Shown: positions 1-8,750, counted from the stretch's first letter. The stretch is DNA of 64,000 bases from Lachnospiraceae bacterium (GCA_022791635.1 JAAVZL010000022.1:44797-108796), one strand, 5' to 3'. Notes: generated by a model from the sequence alone, not told the origin. Numbers and translations are program-made.

Positions 1-352
1 ACGCCATCAGTTCCCCCACCGGGAGAAGCCCCTGCTCATAAAAACCGTAGCGATAATCCAGGGTCCGCACCCGCAGACCGTCCGTTCCGCTTTCCGCCAG
101 ACGCACCTGATGCTCCCCGGTTCCTGGCAGAAAGGCCGTATAGCCTCCGTACCAGATGGCTTCATAATCCTCGCTGTACATTTTCCGGACCGCATAGCGA
201 TCCCCCTCCTCCCCCTCAAGGGCAATGCCCTGCTCTGTCTCCTCCTCCGGCAGAAGCATGGTTTTAGGCTCCGGCACTCTCCTGCAGCCTGCAAGCAGGG
301 CCAGGACAAGCAGCACAATGGTATTCTTCCGCAAATCGTTTCGGCTCCTCAT
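1..352 (-). CDS. Lipoprotein of a two-component operon (partial, runs off the window)
   Basis: The first 117 codons are present and the frame stays open to the window edge, so the gene is incomplete. It begins MRSRNDLRKN, followed by a hydrophobic stretch and a lipobox (LAGC, Cys at about residue 23), so it should be a lipid-anchored protein on the outer face of the membrane. The rest of the visible part is hydrophilic and tyrosine-rich, with no domain I recognise. Its ATG overlaps the histidine-kinase stop codon (ATGA), so it is co-transcribed and probably translationally coupled with that system. It may be a sensor accessory or an output of it. The gene and frame are clear; the function is unknown. 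Confidence 0.8.
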   Translation of the reverse strand, partial: MRSRNDLRKNTIVLLVLALLAGCRRVPEPKTMLLPEEETEQGIALEGEEGDRYAVRKMYSEDYEAIWYGGYTAFLPGTGEHQVRLAESGTDGLRVRTLDYRYGFYEQGLLPVGELMA

Positions 353-1899
353 AGGTTCTCTCCCTTCTCCAAGGCTTCCGCAAAGGCCGGGAAAAGAAGG
401 AAGAATCCGATTCTTTCGTCAGGACGGTTTTCCGCCCAGATCACGCCCTTATGCTCCCGCATAATCTTCTGGCAGATGGAGAGGCCCAGGCCTGCACTTC
501 CCTGTTCTCTGGAGTATTCCTTGTCTGCCCGGTAGAAGGGCTCGAAAATATGCTTTAACTCCTCCTCACTCATCTGCTTTCCCTTATTGGACACGGAAAA
601 GAGCACCCGTCCCTTTCGATGTCCACCGGAAATCCGGATCTCCGTTCCCTCTTCTCCATATTTTACCGCATTGTCAATGAGATTGATAAAGACCTGGCGA
701 AGCCGCTCTTCCTGTCCCCAGACAAGAAGCTCCGGCTCCAGCTTAAGCCGGATATGGGCTCCATAGCGGTTGGCCTTGATCTCCATGGCTTCGGAGACGC
801 TCCGGATGAGGCTTCCCATATCCACCCTTGAAAGCTCCTGGCGCTCCGACCGATCTGCCATTTCCAGAAGCTGAATCACCATCCGGTGAAGCCTGGTGCT
901 CTCATGGAGAATATGCTCCACGCCCTTCTCCACCAGCTCCCCGTCTCCTCCCGGATCCGCCTCAATGAGCTGGGCGTAGCCCTGAATGGTGGTGAGGGGT
1001 GTTTTCAGCTCGTGGGTCACATTGTTATAGAATTCCTGACGGCTGTTTAAGAGCTTTAGAATCTGATCCCGGTCATCCTGCATTTTCTGAATATACTGCC
1101 CTACCTTTCCAAGCATGGCGCTGTAGTGTCTGGACAGCTCACCCATCTCGTCTCGCCTGGAGGAGGCCGTAAGGCCTGCCAGAAGCTCCGTATTCACCTC
1201 GTCCTGCTCCAGATCCAGGCTCATCTGCCTGGATACCTTGGTCAGCCGCTGTACCGGCTTGATGATGCGGTTCAGAAGAAGGAAAATCAGCACAAAGGCC
1301 GCCGCAAATACGGCTGCCGCAGCCCGGATAATAATGCCCTTCATCTGCTCTCCCTGCTGCCAGAGCTTTGTATAATCCATGCAGTAGCGGATAATTCCCA
1401 CATTTTTTCCTGCCACAATCACAGGCATGGCAAACCAGACCTCCAAGCTGCCTGTCTCAGAGTATACCAGGGTGAAGGCCGCATTTCCCTCCACGGCCTC
1501 CTTAAGCTCCATGGCTTTTCCCTCCTGGCTGTCGCTGTGATTCTTCCGGTAATTGTAGGCCAGAAGCTCTCCATCCTTGGAGTAGGCCGCCAGTTCATAG
1601 CGCCCGGAGGAGCCGTACATTTCCTGCACAATGGTCTTTGCAAGGTCGTGGAAGCTTTCCTCGTCATTGTTGGCCTCATTCAAGATCAAAAGCTGGCGCA
1701 CATAAATCCCCGTATTTTCCCGGATGGTCTGCAGCTCCCGCATAATCTGATCCTCCCGGCTGCTTTGAAGCTGCCGATCGGTCATCCAATATAAAAAAAT
1801 CCCGCTTACCAGGAACACGGCAACAAGACCCACTGTCATCTGCATGCGGATCCCGAAGCGAATCGTCCTGTTTTTTTCACGAGATTTTTTATGGTACAT
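349..1899 (-). CDS. Two-component sensor histidine kinase
   Basis: A 516-residue membrane sensor kinase. It has an N-terminal membrane segment (about residues 15-35), an extracellular domain of about 140 residues, a second membrane segment (about 190-215), a HAMP linker, a HisKA dimerisation domain with the phospho-acceptor motif THELKTPL, and a HATPase domain with N, G1 (FEPFYRAD) and G2 (GLGLS) boxes. It would autophosphorylate and pass phosphate to the regulator encoded just upstream. I prefer the ATG at 1899, which overlaps the regulator stop by 11 bp and has GGAG upstream. A TTG ten codons earlier, at 1929, also has a good ribosome-binding site. The ligand is unknown. Confidence 0.93.
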   Translation of the reverse strand: MYHKKSREKNRTIRFGIRMQMTVGLVAVFLVSGIFLYWMTDRQLQSSREDQIMRELQTIRENTGIYVRQLLILNEANNDEESFHDLAKTIVQEMYGSSGRYELAAYSKDGELLAYNYRKNHSDSQEGKAMELKEAVEGNAAFTLVYSETGSLEVWFAMPVIVAGKNVGIIRYCMDYTKLWQQGEQMKGIIIRAAAAVFAAAFVLIFLLLNRIIKPVQRLTKVSRQMSLDLEQDEVNTELLAGLTASSRRDEMGELSRHYSAMLGKVGQYIQKMQDDRDQILKLLNSRQEFYNNVTHELKTPLTTIQGYAQLIEADPGGDGELVEKGVEHILHESTRLHRMVIQLLEMADRSERQELSRVDMGSLIRSVSEAMEIKANRYGAHIRLKLEPELLVWGQEERLRQVFINLIDNAVKYGEEGTEIRISGGHRKGRVLFSVSNKGKQMSEEELKHIFEPFYRADKEYSREQGSAGLGLSICQKIMREHKGVIWAENRPDERIGFFLLFPAFAEALEKGENL

Positions 1900-2563
1900 A
1901 TTTATATCCCACTCCAAATACGGTGACAAGCTTGTCTCCCAGCCCTGTTTTACGTCTCAAACGCTGAATATGAATATCCACGGTCCGGGTGTCGCCGGCA
2001 TAATCATAACCCCAGATCTGCTCCAGGAGAATTACCCTGGTAAATACCTGTCTGGGATGTTTCAAAAAATACAACAGCAGATCGTACTCCTTGGGAGTCA
2101 ACTCCACGGCCTCCCCGTTTCGGTAGACCATGCGCTCCTGCTCGGACACGGTAAGCCCCTCCGCCGCCGGTTCCTCCTGACGGATACCCCGGACGCGGTC
2201 AAAGCGCCGCAGGATGGTGCGCACGCGGGCTACCACTTCCCGGAGGTCGAAGGGCTTTGTGATGTAGTCGTCGGCACCGGATTCCAGGCCGTAGAGCTTG
2301 TCCTCCACATTTCCCCTGGCGGTCAGCATGATGATGGGAATGTTGTATCTCTCGGTAAGCATCCGGCACACATCCACGCCGGCAATATCCGGAAGCATCC
2401 AGTCCAGGAGCACCATATCCGGCTCACATTCTTCGGCCTTCTCTAGTCCGCTGCCTCCTGTGTGGGCACAGGCCACCTCAAAGCCCTCCTTCTCAAATCC
2501 GTATTTCAGAATATCGGCTATGGGCTTCTCGTCCTCAATTACCAGGATTCGTTTCTGGTCCAT
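1889..2563 (-). CDS. Response regulator, OmpR/PhoB family
   Basis: A 224-residue DNA-binding response regulator. The receiver domain (about 1-118) shows the acidic pair in VIEDE, the phospho-acceptor aspartate in LLDWMLPD, the Thr in MLTAR and the Lys in ITKPFD. The C-terminal winged-helix effector (about 125-224) has the family pattern LTPKEYDLL and ends in VFGVGYKYVP. It is the first gene of a three-gene unit (regulator, kinase, lipoprotein) with overlapping ends. A GGAG sequence lies about 11 nt before the ATG. The target genes cannot be read from the sequence. Confidence 0.95.
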   Translation of the reverse strand: MDQKRILVIEDEKPIADILKYGFEKEGFEVACAHTGGSGLEKAEECEPDMVLLDWMLPDIAGVDVCRMLTERYNIPIIMLTARGNVEDKLYGLESGADDYITKPFDLREVVARVRTILRRFDRVRGIRQEEPAAEGLTVSEQERMVYRNGEAVELTPKEYDLLLYFLKHPRQVFTRVILLEQIWGYDYAGDTRTVDIHIQRLRRKTGLGDKLVTVFGVGYKYVP

Positions 2564-2627
2564 CTCTTTTGCTCTCCTTTTTACATCAAGAACCCTGCAT
2601 ATCGTAGAATATTGTACCTTCTACCAT

Positions 2628-2666
2628 ATAAAAATATGCTACACCAATGGTATAGCATATTTTTAT
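2628..2666 (-). terminator. Hairpin terminator after the HAD remnant
   Basis: A perfect 14-bp inverted repeat (2628-2641 with 2653-2666) with an 11-nt loop and A/T-rich arms that give a T-run on either strand. It lies between the stop of the truncated HAD gene and the upstream end of the response-regulator operon, where it would stop transcription arriving on the minus strand. Confidence 0.75.
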
Positions 2667-2687
2667 CAAATTTGTAAACAGATTGTA

Positions 2688-3242
2688 TCAGATCAATAAT
2701 TCCCTGATTTTTTCCACCACCGCATACTCCCGGTCGGATGGCAGAATCTCTGAGGCTGCGGTTCTTGCCTCAGGGGAGGCGCCTGCCGGAGCGTAGGAGT
2801 GGGGAAAGATACGCAGCATCTCCACATCATTGCCTCCGTCTCCGAACACGGCTGTCTCTTCTCGTTTCCAGCCCAGGTGATCGCAGAGCCAGAGCAGGGC
2901 CTTTGCCTTGGATGCCTCTTTGTCCGTTACCTCTATAACGTGATCCGCAAAAGGGGCATTGCGAATCTCCTCTTCGGTGCAGTTGAAAGTAATCCGGGAC
3001 ATAAAGCGATCATAATAGCCGCTCTCCTGTTTGTCCAGCACCTTTTTCCGCCACATGTCCCAGGCGCCGTATTCCCGAAGGTATGCATCCCGGCTCAGTC
3101 TCGTAAGGGTTCCTTCCCGGGTGATAAACTCCAGATTCGCCTGGGGATATTTTCTTAAGAAATGCTCCTTGGTACCCGCAGAGACCTCCTTTACCAGTAT
3201 GGGGCGTCTCTGGGGGTCCAGAATCAGTGCACCGTTCTGTCA
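2688..3242 (-). pseudogene. HAD-superfamily (Cof-type) phosphatase, 5'-truncated
   Basis: Reading on the minus strand from a TGA at 3240-3242 gives an open frame of about 184 codons starting NGALILD, the sequence normally found about 80 residues into Cof-type sugar phosphatases. It continues through the cap domain to the C-terminal catalytic motifs: the Lys of motif III (KEASKAKAL) and the acidic motif IV (GDGGNDVEML). The N-terminal part carrying the nucleophile DxD motif is absent, and the sequence upstream of 3240 turns abruptly AT-rich. The first ATG is at 3056 and would give only 122 residues without the active-site nucleophile. I therefore call it a remnant. An expressed fragment cannot be excluded. 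Confidence 0.8.
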
Positions 3243-3320
3243 ATAACTTTTTATTTTTTTGTCACTTTTCACAATTTTTAATATGTGTATTTGTGCAAAA
3301 CACCTAAGTGCTTAATAATT

Positions 3321-3359
3321 ACAGCCTTACGTCGTTCACATTCCACGACGTAAGGCTGT
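3321..3359 (-). terminator. Hairpin after aroE
   Basis: A perfect 14-bp stem (3321-3334 with 3346-3359) with an 11-nt loop, 8 bp past the aroE stop. It probably ends the aroE transcript, but only TAATTATTAAG follows on the minus strand rather than a clean T-run, so termination efficiency is uncertain. Confidence 0.5.
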
Positions 3360-3366
3360 CATGCGG

Positions 3367-4224
3367 TTACGCAAACTCGCGCCCCAGCGTCTCCTCCATC
3401 ACCGAAAGAGAGGGCTCAACCCCTGTCCAGAGCTTAAAGTTCAGGGCCGCCTGGCAGGCCAGCATCCCCAGCCCGTTGACTACCGTTGCCCCCTGCTTCT
3501 TGGCCTCCTTCAGGAAATGAGTATCCACCGGATTGAATACCACGTCCACCACCACCATGCGAGAGGTAATTCCTGTGTAGTCAATATCCGGCTTCTGATC
3601 CCCCTGGGGATGAAGGCCGATGGAGGTACCATTGATCAGAATATCCGTCTGCTCCAAAATTCTGTGGCCGGCTTCCCATTTTTCGCAGGCCACCTCCACC
3701 TTGGTGTGCTCCTTTAAGGTAGCCGCAAGCTCCTTCGCCCGCTCCAAGGTGCGGTTGACAATGGTGATGGACGCAGCCCCTGCCAGGGCACACTCCACGG
3801 CAATGGCCTTGGCAGCCCCGCCTGCCCCCAGAAGGGTGATCCGTTTGTCAGCCACGGAAAGTCCTTTGTTCACAAGAGCCTGTACAAAGCCCTTTCCATC
3901 CGTATTCTCGCCAAACAGCCTTCCGTCCTCAAGAAGCGCCACCGTATTGACTGCCCCGATAATCCCGGCAGCCTCTGAAAGCTCGTCAAGAAGGGGAATC
4001 ACCTTGATCTTGTGAGGCATCGTAAGGTTAATTCCCCTCATATGCAGTACACGAAGAGCCTTCATGGCATCCTCCAGATCCTGCGGCAGCACCTTCAGAG
4101 TCAAATACCGGTAATTGAGGCCCTTCTCCGCAAAGGCCGCCTCCATGGCTACGCCTGTGGGATTGCCGTCTACCGGATCCCCGAATACGCCTGTCAGCTC
4201 TGCGCGATAATTTTTCATGTTCAT
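3367..4224 (-). CDS. aroE: Shikimate dehydrogenase family protein (AroE-like)
   Basis: A 285-residue NAD(P)-dependent dehydrogenase of the shikimate/quinate family, which reduces 3-dehydroshikimate to shikimate in aromatic amino-acid synthesis. The catalytic Lys (NLTMPHK), the Asn of GAVNTV and the Asp of GENTDGKG are present, and the nucleotide-binding loop is GAGGAAKA. The usual substrate-binding serines near the N-terminus (SxS in G-P-V-x-H-S-x-S-P) are replaced by GDPVDGNPTG. This suggests a divergent subfamily, perhaps with changed substrate preference. It stands alone between spoVT and the HAD remnant, with no other aromatic-pathway gene nearby. Confidence 0.85.
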   Translation of the reverse strand: MNMKNYRAELTGVFGDPVDGNPTGVAMEAAFAEKGLNYRYLTLKVLPQDLEDAMKALRVLHMRGINLTMPHKIKVIPLLDELSEAAGIIGAVNTVALLEDGRLFGENTDGKGFVQALVNKGLSVADKRITLLGAGGAAKAIAVECALAGAASITIVNRTLERAKELAATLKEHTKVEVACEKWEAGHRILEQTDILINGTSIGLHPQGDQKPDIDYTGITSRMVVVDVVFNPVDTHFLKEAKKQGATVVNGLGMLACQAALNFKLWTGVEPSLSVMEETLGREFA

Positions 4225-4299
4225 TTCCTTCCCTTCTCCCTGTATTTTTCTTTATTTTACATGTTTTAAGGAGAAATGGAAAGACTTTTCTGTATTCCT

Positions 4300-4848
4300 C
4301 TACTGTTCCATCTGCCTTCCCAGAAATCCGGCGGCAGAAAAGGCAAGCTTCTGCTCTGCCTCCCCCATCTTGGCCTTGGGATCCTTGCTGAATAAAACAA
4401 CGGCTCCAATGGCATCCCCCTCACAGAGAATGGGGCTTATGGTCTGTGCATAGCAATCCTCCATATCCTCATCCACAATCTTTACGTACCGCTTCTCTCC
4501 TGCAGACGCCTGGATATTCTCCCGCTCCTGAATCGCATCCTCCAGTTGATGGCTGATAGCCTTGCCCATATAGTCCTTCTTGGCTCCTCCGGCGGCCGCA
4601 ATCACAGCATCCCGGTCTGCAATACAGACCATCAGCCCCGTCGTCTGAGCCAGGCTCTCCGCATACTGCTTGGCAAAAAGTCCCAGCTCCCCGATAGGCG
4701 AGTACTTCTTTAAGATAATCTCCCCTTCCCGATCGGTAAATATTTCCAGCGGATCGCCTTCTCTGATCCGGAGTGTTCTTCTGATTTCCTTCGGGATAAC
4801 CACCCTTCCCAGGTCATCAATCCTTCTGACAATTCCTGTAGCTTTCAT
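4300..4848 (-). CDS. spoVT: Stage V sporulation regulator SpoVT
   Basis: A 182-residue transition-state-type regulator that modulates late forespore (sigma-G) gene expression. The N-terminal swapped-hairpin DNA-binding domain (MKATGIVRRIDDLGRVVIPK, about residues 1-50) is the AbrB/SpoVT signature. The remaining 130 residues match the GAF-type C-terminal domain of SpoVT, so this is not the short AbrB or Abh form. The length is typical. It is monocistronic and divergent from the acetate-kinase-family gene. It is one of the clearest signs that the organism forms endospores. Confidence 0.96.
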   Translation of the reverse strand: MKATGIVRRIDDLGRVVIPKEIRRTLRIREGDPLEIFTDREGEIILKKYSPIGELGLFAKQYAESLAQTTGLMVCIADRDAVIAAAGGAKKDYMGKAISHQLEDAIQERENIQASAGEKRYVKIVDEDMEDCYAQTISPILCEGDAIGAVVLFSKDPKAKMGEAEQKLAFSAAGFLGRQMEQ

Positions 4849-4889
4849 AAAAAAATTCCTCCATTTACTGTACTGACCATTTCTGGAAA

Positions 4890-4918
4890 TAGTATTTGTA
4901 GATGGGAGATTTTTATAC
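4890..4918 (-). promoter_or_regulatory. Possible forespore sigma (sigma-F/G) promoter of spoVT
   Basis: On the minus strand GTATA (4914-4918) and AATACTA (4890-4896) are spaced by 17 bp, resembling the sigma-G pattern GnATR / CATnnTA. The position about 40 bp before the spoVT ATG is suitable. This is a by-eye match only. Confidence 0.3.
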
Positions 4919-4933
4919 CAGGATTTATTTTTA

Positions 4934-4962
4934 TTGTACTGCAGGCAGGTTTTTGCTATACT
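4934..4962 (+). promoter_or_regulatory. Promoter of the acetate-kinase-family gene
   Basis: TTGTAC (4934-4939) and TATACT (4957-4962) are separated by 17 bp, about 57 bp before the ATG at 5019, which has a strong AGGAGG ribosome-binding site. Confidence 0.6.
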
Positions 4963-5018
4963 GATAAAAAATCATTTTCAAATCACGCAAAACGAGAGAA
5001 CCGAAACAGGAGGTCACA

Positions 5019-6206
5019 ATGAAGCTTTTAGTTTGCAATGCAGGAAGTACATCTTTGAAATTCAAATTATTCGTCATGCCGGGCGATCAGGTACTGGCAG
5101 AAGGAAAGGTAGAACGGGTAGGCAGTACAGACAGCGCCATCTTTCACTTCAAAAAGCCGGACGGCTTCAAAATCCTTCGTGAGAACCTCTCCATCCCCAC
5201 CTACACAGAAGGCATTCAAATGTTTCTGGACTGCTTGCTTAGTCCCGAATACGGCGTGCTCTCCAACCTCCGGGAGCTTGAGCGGGTAGGCTTTAAAACC
5301 GTGCTCTCCAAAGATCACTACGGCATTCACGAGCTGACGCCAGAGGTATTAAAAGGAATGGAAGAATACCTGGTAGTGGCCCCGGCTCACAACATCCCCT
5401 ACCTGGAGGCCATCCGCCAGTTCCAAAAGCTGACGCCAGACGCCATGCTGGTAGGCGCCTTCGAGACCGCCTTTCACACCACCATTCCCCTGGAGCGGAA
5501 GCTCTACGGAATTCCCTACGAGTGGTATGAGCAGTACGGAATCGAACGCCTGGGCTATCACGGAGCCTCCCACAGCTATGTGGCAGAGACCCTGGAGTCC
5601 CTCTACGGCACCACAGGCAAAGCCATCTCCTGCCACCTGGGAGGAAGCGGCTCCCTGTGCGCCATAGACAACGGAAAAAGCGTAGACACCAGCTTCGGCC
5701 TCTCCCTTCAGGTAGGCCTCATACAATCCAACCGCAACGGAGATATGGATCCCTTCATCATCCCCTTCCTCCTGGAAAAAGGCATGAAGCTTCCGGATAT
5801 CATGGAAGGCCTCACCAAAAAAGGCGGTCTCCTGGGAATCTCCGGCGTCAGCAACGATCTGCGGGATATAGAAGAAGCTGCAGATGCCGGCAATGAACGA
5901 GCCAAGCTGGCGATTGATGTATTCTGCAACGGCATTATCCGCTACATTGGCGCCTACTATGCAGAGCTTAAAGGCCTCGACCACCTAGTCTTCACCGGAG
6001 GAATCGGAGAACACGGCTGCACCATCCGAAGGATTGTCTGTGATCAGCTTAAGCATATGGGAATTCTTTTGGATCCGGATAAGAACCTGGACTACAGCGA
6101 AAATGCAATTATATCACTTCCTAATTCTCCTGTAACTATCCATGTGATTCCAGCTAACGAAGAATTAGGAGTTGCAAGGAAAACCTTCTCCTACAAAAGA
6201 TCTTAA
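5019..6206 (+). CDS. ackA: Acetate/propionate kinase family protein
   Basis: A 395-residue carboxylate kinase of the acetokinase family, which interconverts acyl phosphate plus ADP with carboxylate plus ATP. Family patterns are present: the N-terminal VCNAGSTSLKF (usually NAGSSSLK), the catalytic-region RLGYHGASH (usually R-x-G-x-H-G-x-S-H), HLGGSGS, and the C-terminal FTGGIGEH. Its N-terminal STS and the sequence around 70-110 diverge from typical AckA. No phosphotransacetylase gene lies next to it, so propionate or another short acid could be the substrate. It is expressed from its own promoter and followed by repeat copy A. Confidence 0.85.
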   Translation: MKLLVCNAGSTSLKFKLFVMPGDQVLAEGKVERVGSTDSAIFHFKKPDGFKILRENLSIPTYTEGIQMFLDCLLSPEYGVLSNLRELERVGFKTVLSKDHYGIHELTPEVLKGMEEYLVVAPAHNIPYLEAIRQFQKLTPDAMLVGAFETAFHTTIPLERKLYGIPYEWYEQYGIERLGYHGASHSYVAETLESLYGTTGKAISCHLGGSGSLCAIDNGKSVDTSFGLSLQVGLIQSNRNGDMDPFIIPFLLEKGMKLPDIMEGLTKKGGLLGISGVSNDLRDIEEAADAGNERAKLAIDVFCNGIIRYIGAYYAELKGLDHLVFTGGIGEHGCTIRRIVCDQLKHMGILLDPDKNLDYSENAIISLPNSPVTIHVIPANEELGVARKTFSYKRS

Positions 6207-6248
6207 TCCCAAAATTTCTCACCGCTACCATCATCGTCCCCAGGCCCA

Positions 6249-6432
6249 GGGACGGTCAGGAAATAAGACCTCAGACTTTTCTGATATCCGGTGTCCGGCT
6301 GTTTACGTACAGGCTGTCTGATATGGACGGATATTGCCTGGCAATGTCCGTACAGAGCAGACAGAATGTACATAAACCGTCCGAACACAGGATATCAGAA
6401 AAGTCTGAGGTCTTATTTCCTGACCGTCCCGT
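6249..6432. repeat. Long palindromic repeat, copy A
   Basis: Terminal arms of 41 nt (6249-6289 and 6392-6432) are perfectly complementary. Inside them lies the conserved core shared by seven copies in this window: TGTCCGGCTGTT, GTACAGGCTGTCTGATATGG, then ATTGC-ctg-GCAAT at the tip, and GTCCGTACAGAGCAGACAG with CCGTCCGAACACAGG on the return strand. It sits between two convergent genes, 43 bp after the acetate-kinase-family stop and 95 bp from the end of the GH25 gene. It carries no coding frame of its own. An A-rich left end and T-rich right end would let the outer stem act as a terminator on both strands. Confidence 0.9.
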
Positions 6433-6527
6433 CCCCCACAGCCCCCTCATACCTATAAAAAAGGCGCCCCACCCTCTCCCCAAGGATGAAACGCCTTTTC
6501 CAATCTCAACGAATAACAATCCACATT

Positions 6528-8639
6528 TTAGATAGAACTTACATTCATATCCACATTCCCGCTAATACCATCTACCTGTCCCTTAGAAGTATTCTGCCAA
6601 ATATCATAACGCCCGCCATAAGTACACTTGCTGGCATACTGAGCCACCCAAATACGATAGCTGCCCGGGAACTGAGAGGGACTTAAGTGCTCCGAGAACC
6701 AGTTCTTGCTGGCGTAAACCATAGGAGTATGACCGGCATTCGCCACCGTATTACAGAAAGCAATGGTAATCCGAGTTCTGTCCGCCTTAGAAAGACCGTC
6801 CGCACGCCCCCGGCCACCTGCCGCATACTCACTGTCAATGGCGATAGGCATATTGATCCCGTAACGGTTCGCCAACTTCACAGCCATACTGGCCTCCTCC
6901 ACGGCCTCTGCCTCCGTAATAGCCTGGCTGAAGAAATAAACGCCAACCCGCAGTCCCGCTGCCTTCGCTCCGGTAATATGAGAAGCATACATAGGATCCT
7001 CCACCAACACACCAGAACCATAGCCACGATATCCGCAGCGAATAATCACAAAGTTAATTCCCGCATTCTTTACCTTCTGCCAGTTAATATTCTTCTGGTA
7101 CTTAGACACATCAATTCCGATGGTGCCGGAGCGGATACCCTCACTGCTGAAGGTATACTGAATACCCTGGATAATCTGTGTACCGGTAACCTTATTGCCT
7201 TCCTTGTCAAAGAAGTAGGTAGCATTGTCAATCGTCTGCCATCCTGTATACTTATATGTACCGGTGCCCTCCATAATAGGCGCACTTGTGGTATCATAAA
7301 CAATCTTTTCCGTGCTTGCCGCACCTACCAGGCTTGCCGCCCGATTCCGCACAAAAGCAATGGGAACCACTGTCTCATCCACAGTCGAAGGATCTGCTGC
7401 CGGCCCTCCCGCATCTGACGGCGCATTCTGTACCGGTGTATCCGGTGTATTCGGAGTCTCAGCAGGCGGTGTCTCAACCGGCGGCGTCACCTGGAAATTC
7501 GGATCCTTCTCCGTACAGCCCGGATTGGTACACTGCCCCGTTGCCGGGTCAAACTTATGTCCCAATGCCGGAATCGGCTCCGAAGCATTGCCGCAGCTGC
7601 AGGTCTTTTCACCGGGAGCCGTACAGGTAGGCGCCTTTGTCTCCTTGAGCTCATGCACATGAGGAGCCTGATAATTGGGATCCGCTCCGCCGCAGACAGA
7701 ACACTTTCCGTCCTTATATGTATGCTCCTTAAGAGGAAGGGCCTCCGTCCTCGTATCCCCGCACTTACTGCAGGTAGAGGTCTTGCTTCCTGCCGTCGTA
7801 CAGGTAGACTCCACCACCTTGTCCGTATACTCATGGGTGCATACCATAGCTGCGCCGCAGCGATCGCACTTCCCGTCCCCATTGTCATCCCTGTGATGCT
7901 TGGCCGGCTCACTGATGATCCGCTCATACATGGGAGTCCCGTACTCGTCCAGCTTCTGCTGCATAATCTCCGTCTTGGTGGACTCCACATACTCCACCGT
8001 ATCCGTCATTACCGTAGCAGTCCCCGCATCGCTGTTGCCCGTAGTGTTGGAATCCTCCTTGGCCACATTGATCTCGCTTTCCTTCTTGATCTCATCTGTG
8101 ACATCCACCACCTTGTACTCGATGTTGGCCTTCACCTCCGCCGTGATATCCTTCGGCGCACTGTAAGAGCCCGAGGCCTTCATGGAGACCGTACAGCTTC
8201 CCGGCGTCATATTCTTAATGTAAATGATTCCGTCCTTATCCTCATCCTTATAGGACTGAGCTTTCTTATTGGAATCCGTCACCGTAATCTCAAACTGTGT
8301 TCCGGTAATCACCCGGTCATTCTTCTGATTAACGATCTTAACCTTCAGATCCTTATCCATGGACGTGGCCTTCAGCACAACCGGAATGGACTTCTCATCC
8401 ACCACAGCCACCTGGGTGTTGTCCCCGTCCATCCTTGTGAGCTCAGCCATATAGGACTTATTCATGGAAAGTCCAATAACGCTGACCTCTTCCTCCACCG
8501 GTGCCTCTACATCGTCCATTCCCAGATCCGTTACCGTAGGAATCATATCCTCCGTCACCTGCGGCCGGATACAACCGCTGAGCATGGACACTGCCAGAAT
8601 CGCGGAAAGGCCAAGCGCCCAAAATCGTTTTTTCTTCAT
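6528..8639 (-). CDS. GH25 lysozyme lipoprotein with zinc-ribbon-like repeats
   Basis: A 703-residue surface muramidase predicted to cleave the glycan of peptidoglycan. It has a lipoprotein signal (SMLSGC, Cys about residue 22), then two Ig-like or carboxypeptidase-regulatory-like stretches (about 50-190). A cysteine-rich segment (about 245-385) follows with paired CxxC or CxC motifs (CDRC, CSKC, CSVC, CSCG, CTNPGC). After a proline-rich linker (about 385-415) come one or two choline-binding-type wall repeats (YTGWQTIDNATYFFD) and a C-terminal GH25 domain (about 505-703) with IGIDVSKYQ, the Glu of IDSEY and the IWQNTS end. The start at 8639 (MKKKRF) has GGAGAAGGG ahead of it and yields a proper signal peptide. 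A GTG-free longer frame starts at 8672. Confidence 0.9.
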   Translation of the reverse strand: MKKKRFWALGLSAILAVSMLSGCIRPQVTEDMIPTVTDLGMDDVEAPVEEEVSVIGLSMNKSYMAELTRMDGDNTQVAVVDEKSIPVVLKATSMDKDLKVKIVNQKNDRVITGTQFEITVTDSNKKAQSYKDEDKDGIIYIKNMTPGSCTVSMKASGSYSAPKDITAEVKANIEYKVVDVTDEIKKESEINVAKEDSNTTGNSDAGTATVMTDTVEYVESTKTEIMQQKLDEYGTPMYERIISEPAKHHRDDNGDGKCDRCGAAMVCTHEYTDKVVESTCTTAGSKTSTCSKCGDTRTEALPLKEHTYKDGKCSVCGGADPNYQAPHVHELKETKAPTCTAPGEKTCSCGNASEPIPALGHKFDPATGQCTNPGCTEKDPNFQVTPPVETPPAETPNTPDTPVQNAPSDAGGPAADPSTVDETVVPIAFVRNRAASLVGAASTEKIVYDTTSAPIMEGTGTYKYTGWQTIDNATYFFDKEGNKVTGTQIIQGIQYTFSSEGIRSGTIGIDVSKYQKNINWQKVKNAGINFVIIRCGYRGYGSGVLVEDPMYASHITGAKAAGLRVGVYFFSQAITEAEAVEEASMAVKLANRYGINMPIAIDSEYAAGGRGRADGLSKADRTRITIAFCNTVANAGHTPMVYASKNWFSEHLSPSQFPGSYRIWVAQYASKCTYGGRYDIWQNTSKGQVDGISGNVDMNVSSI

Positions 8640-8695
8640 ATCCCTTCTCCTCATATGCTTTCGTACACCCATAAACTTTTGTTAACAGTAGTCTA

Positions 8696-8724
8696 AGTAT
8701 AACACCCTTTTTTTTGCATTTCAA
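8696..8724 (-). promoter_or_regulatory. Promoter of the GH25 gene
   Basis: On the minus strand TTGAAA (8719-8724) and TATACT (8696-8701) are separated by exactly 17 bp, about 57 bp before the chosen ATG. It is one of the best vegetative promoter matches in the window. Confidence 0.7.
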
Positions 8725-8750
8725 CTGTTTACATAAAAAAATTTGCAACA

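Noticed and set aside
6249..6432. Palindromic repeat as an insertion sequence
   Set aside because: No copy encodes a transposase, and the ends differ between copies, unlike ordinary inverted repeats of one IS.
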